A DNA stretch of 64,000 bases. It comes from Paenibacillus swuensis (GTDB lineage Bacteria; Bacillota; Bacilli; Paenibacillales; DY6). Positions 25,689 through 35,500 of the stretch are shown in pieces. Every line of letters begins with the position of its first letter. Position 1 is the stretch's first letter. Both the position numbers and the translations under genes were made by a program. The stretch covers positions 4,693,501 through 4,757,500 of the forward strand of contig NZ_CP011388.1 in assembly GCF_001644605.1 (NCBI RefSeq), read 5' to 3'. A model generated the notes under the pieces. That model had not been told where the DNA came from and ran no database searches. It saw only the letters and a program-made list of their open reading frames with translations.

Positions 25689-26843
25689 GTGACAAACTAT
25701 CAGGTTGTATGGAAGGGTCCCGTGCAAAAATCAACCGGGTTGGGCACGGCTAGTCGGGAATATGCTGTTGCTCTCCACCGCCAAGGCGTTGATATCAAAA
25801 TCTTATCCTCCCGGCGATCATCCTCCCCTTCCTTAATTACCTCCCTCTCCAACAAGCGCTATGCGGCGAATAAACCAAAAGTCCTTATACATCATGGGCT
25901 TCCCCATCAACTAAACTGGGCCAAGGCTAGAAGGACTTATGACTATATTCTGCTCAACACCGTATGGGAGACCACCAAGGTCCCTAGAAGCTGGTTTCCA
26001 AGCATTAACCTCTACGATGCAATATGTGTTCCTTCCGTCCAAAATAAGACTGCTTTGCGTAACAGCGGTGTAAAGGTTCCGGTCTTTCTTGTACCGCATG
26101 GAGTCCATACCCGCACCTTTACCCCCAGGAACCGAAAAAAGCCCCTGCCGTTTCGCAAAGGGACCTTTATATTCGTCTCCGTATTTACATTTCAGCATCG
26201 TAAAAACCCGGAAACCTTACTGCGCGCCTTTTGGGAGGAATTTTCCGCTACAGACAAGGCAGCACTTGTCATAAAGACTAGCGGGTTTGGATCTCGTGAG
26301 TCTGGTGCATGGATTAGAAGACGTATTCGGACCTATAAGAAGAGATTAAATTTGCGTAAGATAACCGCCCCTCTGCAACTTATCACGGGTTACACCAGCC
26401 CGCGAAGCCTAAAAGGTTTGTATACGGCAGGAAATGCTTTTGTTCTTCCAACAAGGGGAGAAGGCGTCGGCCTGCCGTTTCTTGAATCGCTAGCAAGCGG
26501 GGTACCGGTTATCTCTACACGATGGGGAGGACAAATGGATTTTCTTAACGACAGGAACTCCTATCTTGTAAGTTATCAACTGAAGCCCCCGGCATTGCGT
26601 ATGAAGCAAGCCATCTCCCGCACCTTCCGGCCTTTATTCGCCCAACCGGGTCAGCGATGGGCGGAGCCAAGTCTGAGCAGCCTGAAGAAGCAGATGAGGA
26701 AAGCCTACGCCGACCCGACTCTATGCCGGAGAAAGGGTGCCCAAGGCCGATCAGATATGAAGAAGCAGTCTTGGAGACATGCTGGTCAAGCCATGAAACA
26801 AGCGGTGGAATACGTAATTCGCAACAAGAAGCGTAAATTCTGA
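25689..26843 (+). CDS. GT4-type glycosyltransferase
   Basis: Cytoplasmic glycosyltransferase of GT-B fold, about 384 residues. The N-terminal half begins NYQVVWKGPVQKSTGLGTA with the glycine-rich acceptor loop; the C-terminal half has the nucleotide-sugar signature PTRGEGVGLPFLESLASGVP followed by ISTRWGGQMDF, as in the GT4 family (E-x7-E). The start is not certain: GTG at 25689 has AAAGGG nine bases upstream; TTG at 25683 in frame is the alternative. No polysaccharide cluster surrounds it, so the acceptor is unknown. Confidence 0.88.
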   Translation: MTNYQVVWKGPVQKSTGLGTASREYAVALHRQGVDIKILSSRRSSSPSLITSLSNKRYAANKPKVLIHHGLPHQLNWAKARRTYDYILLNTVWETTKVPRSWFPSINLYDAICVPSVQNKTALRNSGVKVPVFLVPHGVHTRTFTPRNRKKPLPFRKGTFIFVSVFTFQHRKNPETLLRAFWEEFSATDKAALVIKTSGFGSRESGAWIRRRIRTYKKRLNLRKITAPLQLITGYTSPRSLKGLYTAGNAFVLPTRGEGVGLPFLESLASGVPVISTRWGGQMDFLNDRNSYLVSYQLKPPALRMKQAISRTFRPLFAQPGQRWAEPSLSSLKKQMRKAYADPTLCRRKGAQGRSDMKKQSWRHAGQAMKQAVEYVIRNKKRKF

Positions 26844-26901
26844 GTGATGGCCGACACAGTGATTGCGCTGTGACCGAGGTTCAAGGGGAGTGGCCACTTT
26901 A

Positions 26902-27795
26902 TTAACTCCGCCATATCTCACCCAAAGCATCCTCCAGCTTCCCGTAACGAAATGTGAACCCTTTTACCGATAGACGCTCCGGCACCACCCAGCGGCTTTT
27001 GAGAATCAACTCCGTCTCCGTTCGGATCAGCATAGCTCCGATCTCTAGCAACCATCTCGGGGAAGGCAGTCCAACCCTAACACCAGCCGCAACGCGCAAC
27101 TGCTTCATGAATTCCTGGTTCATAACCGGATGCGGTGATGAACAATTAAACACTCCGTTAAGCGTCTTATGTTCCATAATAAATTGTACGATGCGAAACA
27201 CATCTTCAATATGGATCCAGCTAAACATCTGTCGCCCCGACCCTTGGACACCGCCCAATCCGAAATTTACCAAGTTTCGATATGGTCCGATTACACCGCC
27301 GTCACGCCCCAGAACTATGGCCATTCGCAGGGCTGCCTGCCGTACACCCGGAACCCGGCACGAGAAGAACGCTTCCTCCCACGCCTTGGCAACATCAACG
27401 GAAAACCCCGTCCCCAATTCGCCGTTGTCTTCGGTCATAGGCCGGTCCTCGGCATGTCGGTAAATGGTTGCCGTACTCGCGTTCATCCACAGCGCCGGCG
27501 GCTTCGCACATGCCTTTATCGCATCCCCCAGCGCTTGCGTCGTATCCACCCGGGAGCTTACAATCTCCCGTTTATTCTTTTCATTGTAACGGCAATCCAC
27601 AGACTTTCCCGCCAAATTAATGACAACATCGGCCCCGTCCAAAGCATCTATAATTGATCTCCGATCCGACCAGGAGATATGTCCGTTCCCCCGTGAAATG
27701 ATCTTCACAACATCCTGAAGTTCCCTGAACTTTTGCTCCAAAAAACGTCCTACAAAGCCCGTTCCGCCAGCCAGCACAATTTTTCGATTCATCAT
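26902..27795 (-). CDS. TIGR01777-family SDR epimerase (YfcH/SDR39U1-like)
   Basis: A 297-residue NAD(P)-binding protein. The Rossmann motif GGTGFVGR is at residues 9-16; VVINLAGKSVDCRYNEKNK and MNASTATIYRH are characteristic of the TIGR01777 family, and the tail (VVPERLSVKGFTFRYGKLEDAL) matches its DUF1731 end. The substrate is unknown. Start ATG has TAAGGAG upstream. It stands alone between a + strand glycosyltransferase and a + strand NlpC/P60 gene. The 269 bases upstream show no clear element beyond this gene's ribosome site. Confidence 0.9.
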   Translation of the reverse strand: MMNRKIVLAGGTGFVGRFLEQKFRELQDVVKIISRGNGHISWSDRRSIIDALDGADVVINLAGKSVDCRYNEKNKREIVSSRVDTTQALGDAIKACAKPPALWMNASTATIYRHAEDRPMTEDNGELGTGFSVDVAKAWEEAFFSCRVPGVRQAALRMAIVLGRDGGVIGPYRNLVNFGLGGVQGSGRQMFSWIHIEDVFRIVQFIMEHKTLNGVFNCSSPHPVMNQEFMKQLRVAAGVRVGLPSPRWLLEIGAMLIRTETELILKSRWVVPERLSVKGFTFRYGKLEDALGEIWRS

Positions 27796-28064
27796 AAACG
27801 CTCCTTAGAAACCAGTTATACAAGAATCATAGCTTAAGGAATTCGCTTGGGGCAGTTCTAAATTTTATAGTCCTCCTCCTAATTTATATTGTCAAGTGTA
27901 ATCTTCTGAGAGAATCTTCATTACTTTCTAATAGTGATGCAGTAACGCTTGCCATACAAGGTTCTTTCCTCGTGTTGGTAAATGGTGGTTGTTTCAAAAT
28001 ATGTTAGGGTAGTTTCAGGTCATCATCTGGTTCAACCCATTACATATTTGGAGGTACACATCTT

Positions 28065-28562
28065 ATGAGTAACAAGTCTATCCCTTCTCTCAGCAAAACA
28101 GTACTTAGCGTCACACTGGGGCTATCTATAGCATTAGCCGGAAACGGAGTTATGCCGCAACCTAAAGCTCATGCCGCGTCTGCATCCGTAACCAACAAAC
28201 TAATCTCTTCAGGCAAAAAATACCTAGGCGTGCGATATCAGTTTGGAGCATCTTCGAATACGACCAGAGCTTTCGACTGCTCTTCTTTCACACAACGTGT
28301 GTTTAAACTCAATGGCGTGAAGCTGCCCCGCTCTTCCAAACAACAGGCTAAAGCGGGTACATATATTTCCAAAAGAAATTTGAAAGCCGGGGATCTTGTT
28401 TTCTCGGATACCAATCGTGACGGTATTATAAATCACGTATCCATCTATATCGGCAACGATCGTCTGATGCATACTTACAGAGTGGGAGTCGGTGTTACGA
28501 TCTCTAAGTTCTCTGGCAGCGCATGGGATCGTACCTATAAGACCGCCCGCCGTGTAATCTAA
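28065..28562 (+). CDS. Secreted NlpC/P60 peptidoglycan endopeptidase
   Basis: A small exported hydrolase of 165 residues: signal peptide (VLSVTLGLSIALAGNGVMPQ, ending near AHAA) followed directly by one NlpC/P60 domain. The catalytic Cys lies in FDCSSFTQ (about residue 68), the His in NHVSIYIG (about 126), and the third residue in LMHTYR. Such enzymes cut gamma-D-Glu-diamino acid bonds in wall stem peptides. There is no LysM or SH3 wall-binding domain, so it is a minimal form. Start ATG follows TTTGGAGG. A strong terminator follows. Confidence 0.93.
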   Translation: MSNKSIPSLSKTVLSVTLGLSIALAGNGVMPQPKAHAASASVTNKLISSGKKYLGVRYQFGASSNTTRAFDCSSFTQRVFKLNGVKLPRSSKQQAKAGTYISKRNLKAGDLVFSDTNRDGIINHVSIYIGNDRLMHTYRVGVGVTISKFSGSAWDRTYKTARRVI

Positions 28563-28578
28563 CGTCCTCCAAACAGCA

Positions 28579-28617
28579 AAGGGCTATCTCGTCATCATGA
28601 ATGACGAGATAGCCCTT
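28579..28617. terminator. Strong bidirectional terminator
   Basis: Arms AAGGGCTATCTCGTCAT and ATGACGAGATAGCCCTT pair perfectly (17 bp) around CATGA. It follows the NlpC/P60 gene and faces the end of the DUF2277 gene. Confidence 0.93.
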
Positions 28618-28743
28618 CTTGGTTGAATTGATTATTTGCGATTCTTCATCCATTCCGGAAGGAAAATATGTAATTGTACTAGGGTCAAAAACTATGAACT
28701 TCATCATATGTTTAATCCCTAGTTTGTCAATGGGATTTATGGA

Positions 28744-29019
28744 CTACTCACTCATGCCGAATCTCTTGGCATTTCTGGCTTTGGCGCGTTCGGCCTCTAC
28801 TTCCCTGTTGCGAGCATCCGCATTGGTTACCAGGGAATCCAGTAACTTCCGAGCCACAGCGGTAACGTCCGTAACGGCGTCATGAAATGCTTTTTCATTA
28901 GCCTTCGATGGCTGCTGAAATCCGGAAAGTTTTCTCACAAACTGCACGGCCGCTGCCTCAATCTCCTCTTCCGTTGCCGGAGGATCGAAGTTAAATAATG
29001 TCTTGATATTTCGGCACAT
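28744..29019 (-). CDS. DUF2277 protein
   Basis: A 91-residue soluble protein starting MCRNIKTLFNFDPPATEEEI, with AAAVQFVRKLSGFQQPSKAN and ARKLLDSLVT, all typical of the DUF2277 family, whose function is unknown to me. The conserved Cys is residue 2. It starts 26 bases after the MarR-type regulator ends and is probably the fourth gene of the mhq-like operon, suggesting a role in electrophile or thiol stress (inference). Confidence 0.9.
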   Translation of the reverse strand: MCRNIKTLFNFDPPATEEEIEAAAVQFVRKLSGFQQPSKANEKAFHDAVTDVTAVARKLLDSLVTNADARNREVEAERAKARNAKRFGMSE

Positions 29020-29045
29020 CCGAATAACCCCCTGTTGATATATTT

Positions 29046-29501
29046 TTATACCTCGACATGTTTCCCCAGTTTCTTCAACAGTCCGATCGCATGTTGTTTC
29101 TCATCCCCCGTAAGTCCGCTCATCATCCCATCAACGAAAGCCGCATGTTTCGGAAATATACTTGTAAATAGCGCTTGGCCTGCTTCCGTCATTTCAGCAT
29201 AAGTCACTCGGCGGTCATCTGCGCTCGGCACTCGTTTAAGTAAGCCTCTTTTTTCGAGCTTGTCGATGTTGTAGGTTATGCTGCCGCTCGTTACTAAAAT
29301 TTTTTCCCCGATTTGCTGCAATGGAATTCTTCTTTTGTGAAAGAGAACCTCCAGGATTGTAAACTCCGAAGCGGAAAAGCCATGGGACTTCATATCTTTG
29401 ATGGCTTGATCCATGACGGTTTTGTAGGCTTTAGACAACACAACAAACAATTTCAGCGATACAGCTTCACTCTCTTCATTTAGAATCGACTGCGATACCA
29501 A
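29046..29501 (-). CDS. mhqR: MarR-family repressor, MhqR-like
   Basis: A 151-residue winged-helix regulator (LQQIGEKILVTSGSITYNID recognition region, wing KRVPSADDRRVTYAEM). It begins with TTG at 29501 inside the esterase gene (22-base overlap) with GGGGG seven bases upstream; no earlier start is better and the next Met is far inside. In B. subtilis MhqR represses the mhqNOP, mhqED, mhqA and azoR2 genes in response to methylhydroquinone. Here it is encoded with mhqO- and mhqD-like genes and the operon promoter carries a matching palindrome, so autoregulation is likely. It has no Cys, so sensing would not be by thiol oxidation. Confidence 0.82.
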   Translation of the reverse strand: MVSQSILNEESEAVSLKLFVVLSKAYKTVMDQAIKDMKSHGFSASEFTILEVLFHKRRIPLQQIGEKILVTSGSITYNIDKLEKRGLLKRVPSADDRRVTYAEMTEAGQALFTSIFPKHAAFVDGMMSGLTGDEKQHAIGLLKKLGKHVEV

Positions 29502-30088
29502 TCTGCGGCCCCCTGGATTTCCGACATGGTGAGCTGATGCCCGTGAGACTCCCAGTGAACTTCAACTTCCGCACCCGCCCCGTCCAACAACTGCCTAAGT
29601 TCCTCTGTTTCCTGCGGGGAACATATAGGATCATTTCGGCCGGCTCCGATGAACACCGGTAATCCGTTCAGTTCCGGCAGCTGCATATGGCGGCGGGGAA
29701 CCATCGGATGAAGAAGTATGGCTCCTTTAAACACTTGCTCATAATGAAACATCAAGCTTCCCGCGATATTGGCACCGTTGGAGTACCCCACTGCAATCAT
29801 ATGTCCACGCTCAATCTCATAATCTTCAGCCGCTTGATCCAGAAATTCATGAAGTTCTTTGGTGCGCGCAATCAGATCCTCTTCATCGAAGACCCCCTCG
29901 GCAAGACGCTTGAAGAAGCGGGGCATGCCGTTCTCCAACACGTTACCTCTGACACTAAGCACGGATGCGGAAGAGTTCACAATGTCTGCAATCGGAAGCA
30001 AGTCGTTCTCTGTTCCTCCAGTTCCATGAAAGAGTACAAAGGTCGGCGCCTTCGGGTCAGAGCCTTTCCTGAATAAATGTTTCATCAT
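29480..30088 (-). CDS. mhqD: Alpha/beta-hydrolase (phospholipase/carboxylesterase), MhqD-like
   Basis: A 202-residue cytoplasmic esterase. It has the oxyanion region VLFHGTGGTEND, nucleophile Ser in GYSNGAN (about residue 109), Asp in GRNDPICS and His in SHGHQLTM, a complete triad. MhqD homologues act with MhqO on quinone-type compounds. The start overlaps the dioxygenase stop (ATGA, 4 bases). Confidence 0.88.
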   Translation of the reverse strand: MMKHLFRKGSDPKAPTFVLFHGTGGTENDLLPIADIVNSSASVLSVRGNVLENGMPRFFKRLAEGVFDEEDLIARTKELHEFLDQAAEDYEIERGHMIAVGYSNGANIAGSLMFHYEQVFKGAILLHPMVPRRHMQLPELNGLPVFIGAGRNDPICSPQETEELRQLLDGAGAEVEVHWESHGHQLTMSEIQGAADWYRSRF

Positions 30089-31032
30089 TGATCCTCCTTC
30101 AGCACACGGACTTGAATCGGCGACAGTCCCTGCTCGATCAGCATTCGCTTCTCTTCAAACCAATCGGGAAGCATCAGCTTTTCTCCCAACTTCTCAAATG
30201 GCTCATCCTTCGTAAAACCCGGCGGGTCCGTTGCAATCTCGAACAGAATCCCACCCTCTTCACGGAAATAAAGCGCGTTGAAATATTGTCGATCTACAAT
30301 AGGCGTAACTTGCAACCCGCTTTGTTCCACCGTCGCTCTCCATTGTAGATGGTCCTCATCGTCCTTGGCGCGCCAAGCGATATGATGTACCGTTCCCGCG
30401 CCCCCGTGACCCCATTCCATTGCGTTCGCGTTGATATCAATGTAGTTCCCCAGATCCCCTTCCGAACGGAAGCGGAGCAGATCGGCATCGGAGCCGACAT
30501 AGGTAAAGCCCAAGATTTGCTCCATAACTTCCCGCGTTTTTTCAGGATTGATGCTGTAGAGGACAGCGCCGCCAAACCCTTTAATGGCCATCTGCGCCGG
30601 CACACCGCCGAACGCCCACTTGCTCTCCGGTCCCTCCGCGCGTTCCACAATTTCCAGCTGCAGTCCGTCCTCATCCCTGAACCGAAGGAATGTCTCATTG
30701 AAACGTGTCATCTCAGTGAAGGAGACGTTCAGCTTCGTTAACCGCTCACGCCAGAACTCAAGCGAACCAAGCGGCACCACAAATGTGCTCCACCCCACTT
30801 GTCCTCCGCCAATCTTGCCTTTGCGGCCTTGTGCAAACGGGAAAAAGGTCATAGCTGTACCCGGACTTCCGCTCTCATTGCCAAAATATAAATGGTACAC
30901 TTCCGGAGCGTCAAAATTTATCGTCTTCTTCACCAGCCGCAATCCTAGCACACCTGCGTAAAAATCAATATTGTTCTGAGCATCTCTGACAAAAGCTGTG
31001 ATGTGATGAATACCTGCAGTTTTCCGGGTCAT
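30085..31032 (-). CDS. mhqO: Ring-cleaving dioxygenase, MhqO/MhqA-like (glyoxalase fold)
   Basis: A 315-residue protein with two vicinal-oxygen-chelate halves: GIHHITAFVRDAQNNIDFYA at the start, then MAIKGFGGAVLYS and GTVHHIAWRAKDD. The metal ligands are His in HHITAF, His in VHHIAW and Glu in GGILFEIATDPPGF. MhqO-type enzymes open hydroquinone or catechol rings. First gene of the four-gene operon, with ATGGAGGT upstream of the start and a promoter plus operator immediately before. Confidence 0.9.
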   Translation of the reverse strand: MTRKTAGIHHITAFVRDAQNNIDFYAGVLGLRLVKKTINFDAPEVYHLYFGNESGSPGTAMTFFPFAQGRKGKIGGGQVGWSTFVVPLGSLEFWRERLTKLNVSFTEMTRFNETFLRFRDEDGLQLEIVERAEGPESKWAFGGVPAQMAIKGFGGAVLYSINPEKTREVMEQILGFTYVGSDADLLRFRSEGDLGNYIDINANAMEWGHGGAGTVHHIAWRAKDDEDHLQWRATVEQSGLQVTPIVDRQYFNALYFREEGGILFEIATDPPGFTKDEPFEKLGEKLMLPDWFEEKRMLIEQGLSPIQVRVLKEDQ

Positions 31033-31074
31033 CTCAGTACCTCCATTATTTTGAGTATTTACTTTAAAATTAAG

Positions 31075-31121
31075 TATCTTAAATTTAAGATAATTATACC
31101 GCTAATGATTTACTTTTGCAA
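31075..31121 (-). promoter_or_regulatory. Promoter and MhqR-type operator of the mhq-like operon
   Basis: On the minus strand: -35 TTGCAA (31116-31121), 17-bp spacer, -10 TATAAT (31093-31098), and then TATCTTAAATTTAAGATA (31075-31092), a perfect 18-bp palindrome that abuts the -10 and covers the expected start site. It shares the TATCT-N8-AGATA frame with the MhqR box of B. subtilis as I remember it. Confidence 0.8.
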
Positions 31122-31177
31122 TACTACGTTTTCCATTATAGTGTGAAGATATACTTGTTAAGAAGAGGATCGGTGAA

Positions 31178-31672
31178 ATGATGCGAACGATACGTAATGT
31201 GAAACCAGAGGATTTAAATCAACTTTCATCCATCGAACTTCAATGCTTCCCCGAGCAGAAGGCCGCGACACGTGAAGCGTTTCAGGAACGGATTCGTCTG
31301 ATTCCGGACAGCTTTTGGGTAGCCGAAACGAATGGGATCATTGAGGGTTTTGTGAACGGTCCCGTTACAGAAGAGGCCTATATTACAGATGATTTGTTTA
31401 CGAGTACCAAAGAAAATCCGCCATTAGGCGGACATCAAACGATTCTGGGACTTGCAGTACCTCCGCATCTGCAGAACCAAGGTATTGCCGCCGGACTGCT
31501 TAAGCATTTGGAACAACAGGCTTTTATGGTGAAGCGGCAATCGGTAACACTCACTTGCAAAGAAGAGTTAACCGCTTTCTATGAGAGACGCGGATATATC
31601 AACAAAGGTGTCTCCGCTTCAAATCATGGCGGTATCGTTTGGTACAATATGACCAAAGAATTACATAAATAA
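31178..31672 (+). CDS. GNAT N-acetyltransferase, AANAT-like
   Basis: A 164-residue acetyltransferase. The acetyl-CoA loop is in LAVPPHLQNQGIAAGLLKHL; the N-terminus (SIELQCFPEQKAATREAFQE, then FWVAETNGIIEGFVNGP) resembles arylalkylamine-type GNAT enzymes. The acceptor is unknown. The start is ATG 31178, or the adjacent ATG 31181, after AGAGGATCGG. It is divergent from the mhq-like operon and shares the same 145-base intergenic region, so the palindrome there might affect it too. Confidence 0.88.
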   Translation: MMRTIRNVKPEDLNQLSSIELQCFPEQKAATREAFQERIRLIPDSFWVAETNGIIEGFVNGPVTEEAYITDDLFTSTKENPPLGGHQTILGLAVPPHLQNQGIAAGLLKHLEQQAFMVKRQSVTLTCKEELTAFYERRGYINKGVSASNHGGIVWYNMTKELHK

Positions 31673-31702
31673 AAGCCGGACCGAGCAACTCGGTCCGGCT
31701 TT
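31672..31702. terminator. Strong bidirectional terminator
   Basis: AAAGCCGGACCGAG and CTCGGTCCGGCTTT pair perfectly (14 bp) with loop CAA, between the convergent acetyltransferase and azoreductase genes. Confidence 0.95.
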
Positions 31703-31716
31703 CATATGAAAGGGTT

Positions 31717-32352
31717 TTAGAAACGCTTAGCCGCTTCAATCGCTTGTTCAATCGCCTTAGCTTTAATGTCTGCAGCTTGATCCGGCGCAACTGCCATGCC
31801 TTCAACAAACAGTTTCTCTACAGAAGGAATGCCAAAGAATCCCGCAATCGTCTTCAGGTAACGGTGACCCATTTCCACTTCTGCCGCCGGGCCTTCCGAA
31901 TAGATGCCGCCGCTTGCTTGAATGTGGAACAATTTCTTGTCCGTCAGAAGTCCAACAGGACCTTGCGCAGTATACTTAAACGTTTTACCTGCAACGCTGA
32001 CAGCATCAATGTAAGCTTTCATCACTGGAGGGAACGAGAAGTTCCACATTGGATTAACGAACACATACTTGTCTGCGGCAATGAACTGATCAACCAGTTG
32101 ACCGAGGCTGCCCACTTTGCGTTTCTCTTCGTCGGATAATGCCGAAAACTCGGTTCCTGATGCCAACTTGCCCCAGCCGCTGAACACGTCTGTATCAATC
32201 TGAGGAACATCCACACTGTAAAGATCCAAGTGAACTACTTCGTCCTGCGGGTTGGATTCACGGTACGCGGAGATGAATTCTTTACCTACCGCCATGCTGT
32301 AAGAAGCTTTGTCGTCGTGCGGGTGTGCCGTAATGTATAATACCGTTGCCAT
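31717..32352 (-). CDS. azoR: FMN-dependent NADH-azoreductase
   Basis: A 211-residue flavodoxin-fold quinone/azo reductase. [20 protein letters not shown] is the FMN-phosphate region, [19 protein letters not shown] the conserved flavin segment, and [12 protein letters not shown] the third. AzoR proteins reduce quinones by two electrons, protecting thiols; in B. subtilis azoR1 and azoR2 are under YodB and MhqR. Start ATG follows AAAGGATG. A near-consensus promoter and a palindrome lie upstream. It complements the neighbouring mhq-like operon. Confidence 0.93.
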   Translation of the reverse strand: MATVLYITAHPHDDKASYSMAVGKEFISAYRESNPQDEVVHLDLYSVDVPQIDTDVFSGWGKLASGTEFSALSDEEKRKVGSLGQLVDQFIAADKYVFVNPMWNFSFPPVMKAYIDAVSVAGKTFKYTAQGPVGLLTDKKLFHIQASGGIYSEGPAAEVEMGHRYLKTIAGFFGIPSVEKLFVEGMAVAPDQAADIKAKAIEQAIEAAKRF

Positions 32353-32425
32353 TGGAAAATCATCCTTTGCGATTTAATGTATGAAACCTTTATCATTATG
32401 TAGATTTAATAGCGGCTTCAAACAC

Positions 32426-32476
32426 ATTATAAATAATTCGCTAAATAATATCAAGTTAATTACTTATATTTAGTAA
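32426..32476 (-). promoter_or_regulatory. azoR promoter with upstream palindrome
   Basis: On the minus strand: -35 TTGATA (32449-32454), 17-bp spacer, -10 TATAAT (32426-32431). Five bases upstream of the -35 lies TTACTTATATTTAGTAA (32460-32476), arms TTACT/AGTAA, of the TACT-N7-AGTA form reported for YodB targets. Its position just upstream of the -35 would suit a repressor partly overlapping the promoter or an activator. Confidence 0.7.
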
Positions 32477-32499
32477 AATATTAATAATAGAGCATGAAT

Positions 32500-32527
32500 A
32501 AGCTGCCGGCGCAATCGACGGCAGCTT
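32500..32527. terminator. Terminator between the GH5 and azoR regions
   Basis: AAGCTGCCG and CGGCAGCTT pair perfectly across a 10-base loop just past the stop of the large GH5 gene; T tracts are short on both sides. Confidence 0.65.
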
Positions 32528-32533
32528 TTCCAG

Positions 32534-35500
32534 TTACTTATTCATCTCATCGGTTAGCTTACGGATTATTTCTGATTGTTCCCTTGTAAGAAACTTCTGA
32601 CCTGTCTGATTCTTGAATTTCTGAACTAACGCCTGCAACCCCGTCCAAGTAAGCGTAACCTTGAATGTAACTGTTAACCAAACCTTATTCCCTGCATAAT
32701 CTGTGGCCTCAAACGTATAGGAGTTGATCCCCCACTTGAATAAATAAGCCGGTCCCGTAATATTTCGGCATGTTGTTGATGCTACCCCGGACAACTCATC
32801 CACCGCCTGGCAGGTGATGCTCACCGTCTCGTTTAAATTGTAGGTTCCCTTGTTTCCGTCCACTTGGATCACAGGCGGATCATACTCAGTCGTTCTAACC
32901 TTGAGCACATCGCTGACCTCCGATGTATTTCCGGCCAGATCCCGCGCTTGTATGGTGAAATGATACTCCTGGTATGGAGTTAGTCCGCTTAGTTTCACAC
33001 TGTAGACGGATCCTGTAATCGTCTGTTGCAGAAAAGTGCCGTTATAGATATCATAGCCGGCGATCGGTCCCTGGTCCGCGGAAGGTTCCCACGTTAACGT
33101 AAAGCCGGAATCCGTAATCTCCTTCGCATGGAGGTTAACCGGTTTCGTAGGAGCTTCCAAATCAGGAATTACCTCCCCTTTCTCGCCAATGAACTCTACT
33201 TCAGCCATGTTGCCGTGACTGCCTGTCGGCGCAAGATATCTGAAGTAACGATACGCGTTCGGATCAGCGATGCTGATCTCCGTCCAACCCGGCTGCGGTG
33301 AAGCTTCTATAACATGAAGGTCACGGTAACCGCTCTCCGGGGACTGGTTGGAGCCTTGAAATCTGCCTCCAACCGCTCTCCCTGCGGCCCATGACGTATC
33401 CAGTGTGAAGAACCGGATTGTCACAATGCGGTGCTCATTCCCTTCGCCCGCATCCATCCCCGCATAATTGCCGTCAGCCTGTTTGGCATCATAGTACGTA
33501 TCAGTCTTGCCATCGAACACAGCGGTGAAACCGCTGCCTGTTCTCCATGCCTCACCTGAGCCAAATACAGTACCGACTATTTCCTGAGGGCCTGTCGGCA
33601 CATCGGTGAGCGGTTTCGTATAGATTGTGGAAGGCATAGGCGTTAACACGTAATCATCCAGGTATGCATAATAGCCGCTAGCCGGCTTCCATATAAATAC
33701 GTTCGCATCCATCACTTCTGCCGGGGTGGTGAAAATTACGTACTTGGTTTCGTACGCATTGGGTTTGGTGATACGGATGATATGTTTAATTTGTTCAGCG
33801 CCTGCTTGTGCGCGATACTGTACGCCCGTATGAACTTCGCCGTCTTCGCTGGTCACTTGACCTGAAACGCTCAAGATATAAGTTGTGTTTGGCTCCAGCT
33901 GGATATCTTGTTGGCCTCCGCCGACATTTAACCCGACTTTAACAGCTTTCGTTCCGGATTGAGGCCTTTCTTCCGCCATCGTTCGATTGCCGTAACTCGA
34001 CCAGTTGCTATCTCCTGATTCAAAGCCGGAATTGAGCAGCAGATTGGGAATACGGGTCAAGACCAGATCGTCTACAAAGAGGAAACCGCCGTCGTCTGAG
34101 GTCTTGTTCAAGAAAATACCTGCACCCGTCACGGTTCCAGGCGTTGTGAAGATGACTTGACGGTACTCAAAGTCGCCGAAATTGGTAATAGCTGCTTTAT
34201 GTTGGGTTACTGGTGTGCCTGCGCCTGTTTCCATCTCTATTCCAAGCTCACTCGGCAGATCCGGCTTCTTGTCATGCTTTAACCAAGCGCCCAATACATA
34301 GGTCGTATTTGCTTCCAACGGCACAAATTTTTTGACTCCGCCTGCCATGGTGCCCAGCTTAAGAGCATGTGCGCCCGTATGGACAGGGGCGGTTACAACG
34401 GCCTTGTTGTTGAAACCTAAGCCATAATTCACCCAGCCGCTGTCGAGCAGTCCGGATTCAAATCCGCTCTCTGACAGAAGGTTCGATATTCTGGTCAAAT
34501 ACATATCATCCACATAAGCATTGGCCGCTGTGCTGTTCTTCCACACAAACAGATTTCCTTCCACCAATGAGGGAGGCGTCGTGAACATCATCTGCTGCAA
34601 CGCGTAGTCCCCGCTATGATCGTAGTACAGGATATGCTTGGTTTGGGGATCCCCGGCCGCTTTACGATATTGCACCCCGATCTCCGTCTTGGCGTTCGGC
34701 GTAACATCATGCTTCACCCATGCGGTCAGCAAGTAGGTTGTATTCGGTTCCAGAACGACATCCTGCCCCCCGCCGCCGACACCTGGCCCTACCTTTAATG
34801 CTTTAGCGCCTGTATGCGGCTGCTCCGCGACGACGCTGCGTCCTCCCCAATTCGTCCATTGTACATCGCCCTGCTCAAAGCCGGGATTCAGCGCAAGATT
34901 CACATGATCCGCAGATTTCAGCGCAATGTATTGGAATAAAGCGTTATTCGTTGTGTTTCCGTCAGCCGTCGTATGCGTATTGTTCATAACGAAGCTAATG
35001 GCCGAATTGGCAGTTAGGGTCACGGGCTTGGTGCCCTTTAGCACAAGACTGCCTCCTGGGGCAATCGCGTTTAAGCTTTCTACGGTTTCCACGGGAATGC
35101 CGTTGATAAAGAATGTACCCGCTGTCTTGCCTCCCGTTGCTGCTTGCGCGCCTTTGTTGTCAATCCGCGCTTCCAATGTCACAACGTCGCCGAAATAGTA
35201 ATTTGTCTTTGCCGGTAAGGGCTTAACCTGCGCAACTAGCGGATCTGCGCCGATCGCAGCCGGTTGTCCCTGCACAATCAGCGTTAGAGCGTTATTGTCC
35301 GGCTTCGCGTCCGCACCGTAGCTGCTATCTGGTTCAATGACCGCTTTCACGTTAACACTCTGTCCGGATAGCGTGATTTCCGGTGACAGAACCGGCACGG
35401 ATTCCTTGAACATCAGCTCGCTGTTCAGATCAACTGCAGCCGCTTTAACGTCATTGATATAAAATCCGATTTGCAGCGAGCCCGTCACTTTCTTATCGCC

